DNA of 64,000 nt from positions 5,907,501 to 5,971,500 of the forward strand of contig NZ_PEFF01000001.1 of assembly GCF_002754375.1 (NCBI RefSeq). Direction: 5' to 3'. The notes under the pieces are model-generated. The model saw nothing but the letters and a program-made list of their open reading frames with translations. It had not been told where the DNA came from and did no database searches. Position numbers and translations under genes: made by a program. This stretch comes from Variovorax sp. 54. Lineage in GTDB: Bacteria > Pseudomonadota > Gammaproteobacteria > Burkholderiales > Burkholderiaceae_C. Below are positions 56,601 to 63,131 of the stretch, one piece after another (position 1 is the stretch's first letter; every line of letters begins with the position of its first letter).

Positions 56601-58967
56601 GACCCACTGCACCCGCAGCTGCTCGACATGGTCCGCCGCTTTGCCGCGGCGCGGTACCAAGAGGGCTACCAGAAGGGCATCCACGACGACGATGCGATGC
56701 GCCTGCTGGGGGCGCTCGTCGGCATGCAGGACCAGGCCGGTCTGCTCGCCTGGGGCCCGACTGAACGTGCGCTGGCCTTGCTCTACTGGCAGCACGGCCA
56801 CCTGATCGCGCACCGCGAATCGATGCTGCGCCGCGCGCGCGCGGCGATGCAGATGCTGGCGCTGTTTGGCCGGCGCGATGCGTTGGAGCAGCTCGAAGCC
56901 GACATCGCACGCGCACTGAACCACTTCGCGCGCGACGTGGTGCCCGACCTGCTGCCTGTGGCCGACACCGCGAGCGACGAAACACGCGACGCGCACGACG
57001 GCCGCGTGACCACGCTGTGCGACCAGGCCGCCGCGTACCTCGTGCGCGAACTGGCCAGCGAACATGGCGGCGACACCTGGGCCGTGTCCGGCGCGGGCGA
57101 AGACCTGGCGGCCGCGCTGCTGCGCGAGCTGGAACGCGGCGGCCGGCGCGACGCGTGGCAGCACGACCTCGACGCCGCACCGCCGGCCGAACGCTGGCGC
57201 CTGGCGCGCGACTGGGTGCGCGCCTACGCGACGCACCAGGCGCCGCAATCGATCGACTGGATCGACGACGCGGCCAGCGTGCTGGCGATGCCGTTGCAGC
57301 GCACCCGCGTCAACGCGGCGCTCGACCGCACCGTCGAAGGCCTGCGCGGCGAGCACCCGCGTGTGACTGAGGGCCGGCTCACGCTGAACCTCAACGACTT
57401 CTGGCGCCGCTTTCTGTTCCACACCCTGCACGCGGTGCCGGGCTACGAGGCGCTGCACAGCCTGCGCCACGAACTGCTCGAACGCGAGAAGGCGCGGCTC
57501 AAGCTCGGCCAGTTCCAGGCCAAGCCGCTGTCGACCTTCGTGCGGAACCAGCTGATCGACGAGCTCTATTTGCCCCTCATCGGCGACAACCTTGCCAAAC
57601 AGATCGGCTCGGCGGGCGAGGGCAGCCGCACCGACCGCATGGGTTTGCTGCTGTTGATCTCACCGCCCGGCTACGGTAAGACGACGCTGATGGAGTACGT
57701 GGCCGACCGCCTCGGCCTGATCTTCGTGCGCATCAACTGTCCGGCGCTGGGCCATGGCGTCACGGCCATCGACCCGGCCAACGCGCCCAACAGTGCCGCG
57801 CGGCAGGAGCTGGAGAAGCTCAACCTCGGCCTGGCGATGGGCAGCAACGTGATGCTGTACCTGGACGACATCCAGCACACCAGCCCCGAGTTTCTGCAGA
57901 AGTTCATCGCGCTGGCCGACGGCACGCGGCGCATCGAGGGTGTGTGGAACGGCGAGCCGCGCAGCTACGACATGCGCGGCAAGCGCTTCGCGATCGTGAT
58001 GGCGGGCAACCCCTACACCGAGTCGGGCGACGTGTTCAAGATCCCGGACATGCTGGCCAACCGCGCCGACATCTACAACCTGGGCGACGTGCTCTCGGGC
58101 CGCGAGGCGGCGTTCGCGCTCTCGTACATCGAGAACAGCCTGACCTCCAACCCCACGTTGATGCCGCTCGCCTCGCGCGACCCGAAGGACGTGCAGCTGC
58201 TGGTGAAGATGGCGCAGGGCCACGACGTGCCGAGCAGCGCGCTGTCACACGCCTACAGCGCGGTCGAGCTGGAAGAGATCAAGGCGCTGCTGCAGCGCCT
58301 GTTCCGTGCGCGCGACCTGCTGCTGAAGGTCAACCTGGCCTACATCGCCTCGGCTGCGCAGCAGGAGAACTACCGCACCGCGCCGCCGTTCAAGCTGCAG
58401 GGCAGTTACCGCAACATGACCAAGCTCGCGGGCAAGATCACGCCGCTGATGCGCGACGACGAGCTCGACGCGCTGCTGCGCGACCACTACCGCGGCGAGG
58501 CCCAGACGCTGACCACGGGCGCCGAAGAAAACCTGTTGCGCCTCGCGCAACTGCTCGGCAGCCCCACGCCGGAAGAAAGCGCGCGCTGGACGGCCATCTG
58601 CGACGAGTTCGTGCGCCAGCGCAAGCTCGGCGGTGCCGATGTCGACGGCAGCCAGCGCATCGCGAGCAGCATGCTCGACGTGGCGCGCGCGGTCGATGCG
58701 CTCAAGCCCGAGCCCGCGCCGCCAGTTGAAGGCCCGAGCGAAGGCCAGCGCCTGGCCGACGCCATGCTGCAGATCGCCGTGACCTACCGCGAACTGATCC
58801 TGCCGCTGGTGACGGCCACCGAGCGCCGGCTCGAACTCGACCGCTCGATCAAGCAGGACATGGAGCGCCTCGCCGCCGAGGTGCAGGCCACGCGGGCGGT
58901 GCCCAAACGCGCGCCCCCGCCGCCATCCCCGTCATCGCCGCCCAAAAAAGCAGACAAGGATCACTGA
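53688..58967 (+). CDS. Giant AAA+ ATPase with beta-rich and coiled-coil N-terminal domains
   Basis: 1759 residues, the largest gene here, of the type often labelled DNA repair ATPase without experimental basis. Approximate parts: 25-80 helical; 80-450 beta-rich, with repeated strand pairs resembling a propeller (YLVFNIRTQKVERID, GRYALFNYNLIDKKLATPI, FADGRILVFNGDN); 470-880 long helices and coiled coil; 880-1260 helical with GIHDDDAMRLLGALVG; 1300-1560 an AAA+ domain with Walker A SPPGYGKTTL (K1331), Walker B VMLYLDDIQH (D1393/D1394), and sensor-1-like MAGNPYTESGD, of MoxR/midasin style; 1640-1740 coiled coil; and a proline/lysine-rich tail. Cytoplasmic. Stop overlaps the next gene (TGATG). 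Confidence 0.9.
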   Translation: MQPTDDTGAPPGAQAPIDATEALVSGSGSYDLLKKRLETQGEGLLKKTQALNEQRLAEFGRSDQTLILRTRARTENNAVARDIVRIGDLLLFGYNVFIGLRKETAVGDVFGLYRLASPGEAATENDELQPVPLAGTFLEDTRFVSDFRELYAYYKQATLLQLRVTQDKLLASFQIGQQLSDVRVFRWAIERDGSIHYVDNRGERDIALPASHDFEWTVATREDHVGGKHPHVNVLDTVFVETLGGDLTVKIENNTETGLGIYSEPVEDKSQSLTDAEIAWAKLGMLILLRVKPYREQTTRYLVFNIRTQKVERIDAIGGSCVQLPEDHGIIFPGGYYLQSGEHKRFDLPAEVVESLRFKRMLRSPNGEDVAYVFYDRKPGRYALFNYNLIDKKLATPIIANGYARFADGRILVFNGDNGEPTRVHPMQLWQTPFASEEHVSAQPPATGFFGKIGNAELVRGVSDLMGIARAVREQAPTRAAYDDLIRQCTRVSDAYFWLDAPEAAGLMGELRSIAEVARSTLAEFEKVDTIRRETARALARAEDEQHALMVDIASTLWRAPDDFVKALGRLRERRGALQMLKELRYADLPRIAAMDAALEAEQQRIGERAMQFLAADTAFNGQRQALDKLALELPNLATSPALGQMLATLDEQAAGLDLLTEQLGSLPGGDAVIRTSILDRISLIYADINRMRADARMRRKSLGATEARAEFGAQFKLFSQAVENALEFADTPEKCDDALTRLLAQLEEIEGRFAEQEDFLADIAEKRETVYEALSARRQSQVEARQRRAQGVVDAAGRILDGIPRRIAQFGDLTQVHSYFAADPMIGKLHTLIADLRTLGAAVQADELDTRLKTARDQALRSIRDKRELVSEGGDTLRLGRHAFTVHRQPVDLTLVARDEGMAYQVTGTDYQSPVDEPRLLPLQRYWNQSLVSETPELSRAEYLAGRLLEALLDGKTERSWAEVLTLLAEDPLHPQLLDMVRRFAAARYQEGYQKGIHDDDAMRLLGALVGMQDQAGLLAWGPTERALALLYWQHGHLIAHRESMLRRARAAMQMLALFGRRDALEQLEADIARALNHFARDVVPDLLPVADTASDETRDAHDGRVTTLCDQAAAYLVRELASEHGGDTWAVSGAGEDLAAALLRELERGGRRDAWQHDLDAAPPAERWRLARDWVRAYATHQAPQSIDWIDDAASVLAMPLQRTRVNAALDRTVEGLRGEHPRVTEGRLTLNLNDFWRRFLFHTLHAVPGYEALHSLRHELLEREKARLKLGQFQAKPLSTFVRNQLIDELYLPLIGDNLAKQIGSAGEGSRTDRMGLLLLISPPGYGKTTLMEYVADRLGLIFVRINCPALGHGVTAIDPANAPNSAARQELEKLNLGLAMGSNVMLYLDDIQHTSPEFLQKFIALADGTRRIEGVWNGEPRSYDMRGKRFAIVMAGNPYTESGDVFKIPDMLANRADIYNLGDVLSGREAAFALSYIENSLTSNPTLMPLASRDPKDVQLLVKMAQGHDVPSSALSHAYSAVELEEIKALLQRLFRARDLLLKVNLAYIASAAQQENYRTAPPFKLQGSYRNMTKLAGKITPLMRDDELDALLRDHYRGEAQTLTTGAEENLLRLAQLLGSPTPEESARWTAICDEFVRQRKLGGADVDGSQRIASSMLDVARAVDALKPEPAPPVEGPSEGQRLADAMLQIAVTYRELILPLVTATERRLELDRSIKQDMERLAAEVQATRAVPKRAPPPPSPSSPPKKADKDH

Positions 58968-59665
58968 TGTCCGCATTGCCCGAACTGCTGGCCCAGCTCG
59001 ACGCGACGATGGCCGACGCGCGCCTGAGCGACGACGAACGCCGCGTGCTGGTCCACACCCTGCGCGAAGCCTCGCCCCCCGAAGATGGCCTGCGCCAGCT
59101 GCGCAACCGCGCTTTCGACCTCGTGCGCTCGCGCACCGCCGACCCCGAGCAGCTGTCGCTTCTCAAGTGGCTCGAGGGCGTGGTGCGCGCGATCGATACC
59201 GGCCGCTCGCCCGACAGCGTCACGGTGCGCTCGCAGGCCTACTTCAGCCCCGGCACCGCCTGCTTGCAGGCGATCAACCAACAACTGCGAACGGCCAAGC
59301 GCGCGGTCGACCTGTGCGTGTTCACGCTGTCGGACGACCGCATCACCGCCGAGGTGCTGGCGGCGCACCGGCGCGGCGTGACGGTGCGCTTCGTCACCGA
59401 CAACGACAAGGAGTTCGACCGCGGCAGCGACGTCGGCCAGTTGCGCGCGGCGGGCATTCCGGTGGCGGTGGACCGCACCGAGGCCCACATGCACCACAAG
59501 TTCGCGCTCTTCGACGGCGCGCGGCTGCTCAACGGCAGCTACAACTGGACCCGCAGTGCCTGCGAGTACAACGAAGAAAACCTGGTGCTGAGCAACGACC
59601 CGCCGCTGGTGCGCCGCTTCGCGGATGAATTCGACACCTTGTGGAAAGAACTGCAGGCCTCCTGA
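58967..59665 (+). CDS. Phospholipase D-like protein with one HKD motif
   Basis: 232 residues. Residues 1-75 are helical; the rest is one PLD domain: AYFSPGTACLQAINQQLRTAKRAVDLCVFTLSDDRITAEVL and HMHHKFALFDGARLLNGSYNWTRSA with H176-x-K178-x4-D183. One HKD per chain means it should act as a dimer, like Nuc-type nucleases and mitochondrial cardiolipin hydrolase (Zucchini). It may cut phospholipid or nucleic acid. Coupled on both sides (TGATG), so it is made in fixed ratio with the ATPase and the CorA-like protein. Confidence 0.9.
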   Translation: MSALPELLAQLDATMADARLSDDERRVLVHTLREASPPEDGLRQLRNRAFDLVRSRTADPEQLSLLKWLEGVVRAIDTGRSPDSVTVRSQAYFSPGTACLQAINQQLRTAKRAVDLCVFTLSDDRITAEVLAAHRRGVTVRFVTDNDKEFDRGSDVGQLRAAGIPVAVDRTEAHMHHKFALFDGARLLNGSYNWTRSACEYNEENLVLSNDPPLVRRFADEFDTLWKELQAS

Positions 59666-60438
59666 TGCCAAGAAGAATCGACTACGACTGGGAACTGCCC
59701 GCCGCCATGCAGCAGCGGCTGGGCGGCAGCACCTACGGCGCGCAGCGCATCATCCATGAGCAGGAGCACCTGATGGTGATCCTGCACGAGCCGCCCTCGG
59801 GCTCCGGCGCCGAGCGCAAGCCCGTGGTGTTCCTGCGCAAGCCCGACGGCGCGTGGCTGCACAAGGGCAACAACCCCGGCGAGCGCGCGCTCGCCAAGCT
59901 GCTCGAAAGCTACCGCGCGGCGTTCAGCACCTTCGAGATCCGCCACCAGGCCGCAGAGACCTCGGAAGACCTGTTCCAGATCCTCGGCCCGCTGATCCCG
60001 CTCACCCGCGCTGCGCGGAACATGCAGGACGCCCTGCAGGCCGCGCGCGACGCCGTGAAGGGCGACCTGATGCTCATCGACCAGCGCGACCTCGCGGTCG
60101 AAATTGCACGCGGCTTCGAGCTGCTGCTGGCCGACACGCGCATGTCGCTCGACTACCGGCTCGCACGCGCCGCCGAGGCGCAGGCGCACTCGGCCCTCGA
60201 CATGAGCCGCGCGCAGCACAAGCTCAACACCATCGCTGCGCTGACCTTTCCGCTGATGGCCATCGGCGCGGCCTTCGGCATGAACTTGCACAGCGGCGTG
60301 GAGAACCTGCCGTCGTGGGTGTACTGGCTGATCTTCGCGGCCGGCATCTGCCTGGGCGTGATGCTGCGCGGCTGGGTGAAGACGCCGGCCGAGCTGCCGG
60401 TTGTTGCCAAGCCTGCGTCCACGCTGAAGAAGAAGTAG
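59665..60438 (+). CDS. CorA-like membrane protein
   Basis: 257 residues. Helical soluble part, a long helix at 130-195 (AVEIARGFELLLADTRMSLDYRLARAAEAQAHSALDMSRAQHKLNTIAALTFP), then two close membrane helices. The first ends with GMN (AAFGMNLHSGVENLPSW), the selectivity motif of CorA magnesium channels, and the second is VYWLIFAAGICLGVMLRGW. The N-terminal domain is smaller than in CorA and not clearly homologous. It may form a pentameric channel or a membrane anchor for the complex. Last gene of the operon, starting in the stop of the PLD gene; followed by a hairpin. Confidence 0.87.
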   Translation: MPRRIDYDWELPAAMQQRLGGSTYGAQRIIHEQEHLMVILHEPPSGSGAERKPVVFLRKPDGAWLHKGNNPGERALAKLLESYRAAFSTFEIRHQAAETSEDLFQILGPLIPLTRAARNMQDALQAARDAVKGDLMLIDQRDLAVEIARGFELLLADTRMSLDYRLARAAEAQAHSALDMSRAQHKLNTIAALTFPLMAIGAAFGMNLHSGVENLPSWVYWLIFAAGICLGVMLRGWVKTPAELPVVAKPASTLKKK

Positions 60439-60484
60439 CAGCAGGGCGCAGGCATGGCCTTCGCGTTTCGCGAAGGCCTGCTGC
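60438..60484 (+). terminator. Long hairpin after the nine-gene operon
   Basis: Inner arms GGCCTTCGCG and CGCGAAGGCC (10 bp, loop TTT, 60456-60478) are flanked by GCAGCAGG and CCTGCTGC (60438-60445 and 60477-60484). There is no U-run, so it may be a terminator of low efficiency or a stabilising 3' structure. Confidence 0.55.
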
Positions 60485-60555
60485 CATCAGAGCAATTCCG
60501 TTCGTCGCCATCTGTTTCTAGAGTCGGGGCAACCCACTTGGAGACAGAGACAGAC

Positions 60556-61728
60556 ATGAACGCACTCGAAGGCCTGAAGGTGCTGGAGCTCGGCCAGCTC
60601 ATCGCCGGCCCCTTCGCCGGCAAGACGCTCGCCGAGTTCGGCGCCGACGTGATCAAGGTCGAGCCCGCCGGCGTCGGCGACCCGCTGCGCAAGTGGCGGC
60701 TGCTGCGCGACGGCACCTCGGTGTGGTGGGAGGTGCAGTCGCGCAACAAGCGCTCGGTGTGCCTCGATCTGCGCAGCGCCGAAGGGCAGGAGGCCGTGCG
60801 CGCCCTGGCGCTCGAAGCCGATGTGCTCATCGAGAACTTCAAGCCCGGCACGCTCGAAGGCTGGGGCCTGGGCTGGGAGCAGCTGCATGCGCTGAACCCG
60901 CGCCTCATCATGCTGCGCATCTCGGGCTACGGGCAGACCGGCCCCTACCGCGACAAGCCGGGTTTCGGCGTGCTCGGCGAATCGATGGGCGGGCTGCGCT
61001 ACCTCAGCGGCGAGCCGGGCCGGGTGCCGGTGCGCGTGGGCGTCTCGCTGGGCGACACGCTGGCCGCGCTGCATGGCGTGATCGGCGTGCTCACGGCGCT
61101 GCACCACCGCACCGCGCACGGCGGCGAGGGGCAGTTCATCGACGTCGCGCTGTACGAGTCGGTCTTCAACGTGATGGAAAGCCTGCTGCCCGAGTACGAC
61201 GCCTTCGGTGCCGTGCGCGAGCGGGCCGGCAGCGCATTGCCGGGCATCGCGCCGACCAATGCCTACCGCTGCAGCGACGGCCACTACGTGCTGGTGGCGG
61301 GCAACGGCGACAGCATCTTCCGCCGGCTGATGCGCGCCATCGACCGCGCGGACCTGGAGAACGACCCCGGCCTCGCGCACAACGACGGCCGCGTGCTGCG
61401 CGTGGAAGAGATCGACGCCGCCATCGAAGCCTGGACCCTGCAGCGCAGCCGCGATGACGTGCTGGCCGTGCTCGACGCGGCGGGCGTGCCGGTCGGGCGC
61501 ATCTACACGGTGGCCGACATCGCCACCGATCCGCAGTACCTGGCGCGCGAGATGATCGTCGAAGCGCGCGGCTCCGACGGTGCGCTGCTCAAGGTGCCGG
61601 GCGTGGTGCCCAAGCTCAGCGCGACACCGGGGCGCATCGCGCATGCGGCGCCGCTGCTGGGTGAACACACGGCGGACCTGAAGGGCGCGGGCTGGCCGGT
61701 GCGTGGCGCCGAAAGCGAGGCCGTATGA
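60556..61728 (+). CDS. CaiB/BaiF family CoA-transferase (class III)
   Basis: 390 residues. Family start LEGLKVLELGQLIAGPFAGKTLAEFGADVIKVE with the active-site region downstream: D in FIDVALYESVF (near residue 199) and GQTGPYRDKPGFG. Transfers CoA between carboxylic acids. It heads a four-gene, tightly overlapping unit with an HMG-CoA lyase-like enzyme, indicating activation and cleavage of a branched C5-C6 acid. GGAGACAGAGACAG leads the ATG. Confidence 0.94.
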   Translation: MNALEGLKVLELGQLIAGPFAGKTLAEFGADVIKVEPAGVGDPLRKWRLLRDGTSVWWEVQSRNKRSVCLDLRSAEGQEAVRALALEADVLIENFKPGTLEGWGLGWEQLHALNPRLIMLRISGYGQTGPYRDKPGFGVLGESMGGLRYLSGEPGRVPVRVGVSLGDTLAALHGVIGVLTALHHRTAHGGEGQFIDVALYESVFNVMESLLPEYDAFGAVRERAGSALPGIAPTNAYRCSDGHYVLVAGNGDSIFRRLMRAIDRADLENDPGLAHNDGRVLRVEEIDAAIEAWTLQRSRDDVLAVLDAAGVPVGRIYTVADIATDPQYLAREMIVEARGSDGALLKVPGVVPKLSATPGRIAHAAPLLGEHTADLKGAGWPVRGAESEAV

Positions 61729-62708
61729 AAATCGGCAACGGCACGCGGCTGTTCATCAACGAAGTCGCCACGCGTGACGGCTTCCAGATGGAAAGCCGCT
61801 TCATTCCCACCGACGACAAGGTCGCGCTGATCGACCGGCTCAGCACACTCGGCTACGCCAAGATCGAGGTCACCTCGTTCACCTCGGCCAAGGCGATCCC
61901 TGCGCTGCGCGATGGCGAAGAAGTGATGCAGCGCATCGCACGCCGGCCGGGGGTGGTCTACACCGCGCTCGTGCCCAATGTGCGCGGCGCCGAGCGCGCG
62001 CTGGAAAGCCGCATCGACGAGTTCAACATCGTCATGTCGGTCAGCGAGACGCACAACCTCAGCAACCTGCGGATGACGCGCGAGCAGTCGTTTGCGCAGC
62101 TGACCGACGTGATCGCGTTGGCGAAGCAGGCGAGGGTGCCGGTGAACGTGTCGCTCTCCTGCGTGTTCGGCTGCCCGATGGAAGGCGATGTGCCGCTTGA
62201 GGCAGTGCAGGGCTGGATCGATCGCTTCGCTGCGCTGGGCGTACAGGGCATCACGCTGTGCGACACCACCGGCATGGCGCATCCGACCCAGGTGCAGGCG
62301 GTGTGCGAGGCCGTGCGCGCGCGGCATCCGGCGCTGGAATGGACGGCGCACTTTCACAACACGAGGGGCATGGGCCTGGCGAACACCATTGCCGCGGTCG
62401 AAGCGGGCATCGAGCGGCTCGACATGTCGCTCGGCGGCATCGGCGGCTGCCCCTATGCGCCGGGCGCGACAGGCAATGTCGCGACCGAGGACGTGGTCCA
62501 CATGCTGCAGTGCATGGGCTACGACACCGGCATGGACCTCGACGGCCTGATCGGCGCAGCGACCGAACTCGAATCGCTCGTGCAGCACGAGCTATCGAGC
62601 CAGGTCTCGCGCGCCGGTCACCGGCTCACGCGGCATGCGCCGCCGGCCGATTTCAACGAGATCGTCGAGCGCGCGAAGGCACGTTCGGCCCAGAAGGAGA
62701 ACGCATGA
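61725..62708 (+). CDS. Hydroxymethylglutaryl-CoA lyase-like enzyme
   Basis: 327 residues, DRE-TIM lyase fold. INEVATRDGFQ near residue 11 replaces the usual VGPRDGLQ; metal ligands HFHNTRGMG (HxHN) near 206 and the catalytic cysteine loop GGIGGCPYAPGATGN near 240 are intact. Cleaves 3-hydroxy-3-methyl acyl-CoA to acetyl-CoA (or pyruvate) and an acid. The altered N-terminal motif hints at a substrate such as citramalyl-CoA or another homologue. Overlaps genes on both sides by ATGA. Confidence 0.93.
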   Translation: MKIGNGTRLFINEVATRDGFQMESRFIPTDDKVALIDRLSTLGYAKIEVTSFTSAKAIPALRDGEEVMQRIARRPGVVYTALVPNVRGAERALESRIDEFNIVMSVSETHNLSNLRMTREQSFAQLTDVIALAKQARVPVNVSLSCVFGCPMEGDVPLEAVQGWIDRFAALGVQGITLCDTTGMAHPTQVQAVCEAVRARHPALEWTAHFHNTRGMGLANTIAAVEAGIERLDMSLGGIGGCPYAPGATGNVATEDVVHMLQCMGYDTGMDLDGLIGAATELESLVQHELSSQVSRAGHRLTRHAPPADFNEIVERAKARSAQKENA

Positions 62709-63085
62709 TCGACCACCTGGATCACCTGGTGCTCACGACCGCGAACGAAGAGGCTTGCGTGCGCTTCTACGTGGAGACGATGGGCATGACGCTGGAAGTC
62801 TTCGGCGCCGGCCGCAAGGCCTTTCGCTTCGGTCACCAGAAGATCAACCTGCATGTGAAGGGCCATGAATTCGAGCCGAAGGCCGACGTGCCCACGCCCG
62901 GCTCGCTCGACCTGTGCTTCATCGCCAGCGTGCCGCTCGAAGCTGCCATCGCGCGGTTGATCGCGCAGGGCGTGCCGATCATCGAAGGCCCCGTGATGCG
63001 CACGGGCGCCACCTCGCGCATCCGCTCGGTCTACGTGCGCGACCCCGACCTGAATCTCATCGAGATTTCGGAGCTGACGCCCTGA
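62705..63085 (+). CDS. VOC family protein (glyoxalase-like)
   Basis: 126 residues. HLVLTTANEEACVRFYVETMGMTLEVFGAGRKAFRFGHQKINLH and VYVRDPDLNLIEI show the two beta-alpha-beta-beta-beta modules and metal residues (H7, H49-region, E at the end). Could be an epimerase, dioxygenase or glyoxalase. In this operon a methylmalonyl-CoA-epimerase-like role is conceivable, but not shown. Confidence 0.88.
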   Translation: MIDHLDHLVLTTANEEACVRFYVETMGMTLEVFGAGRKAFRFGHQKINLHVKGHEFEPKADVPTPGSLDLCFIASVPLEAAIARLIAQGVPIIEGPVMRTGATSRIRSVYVRDPDLNLIEISELTP

Positions 63086-63131
63086 CGCGCGGCCCGAAGA
63101 CAGTCCACAAAAAACCACCGGAGACAAATTC

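Noticed and set aside
52842..57470. A 1542-codon minus-strand frame opposite the giant ATPase
   Set aside because: Shadow of the third-position GC bias. The plus strand carries intact Walker motifs and stop-start coupling.
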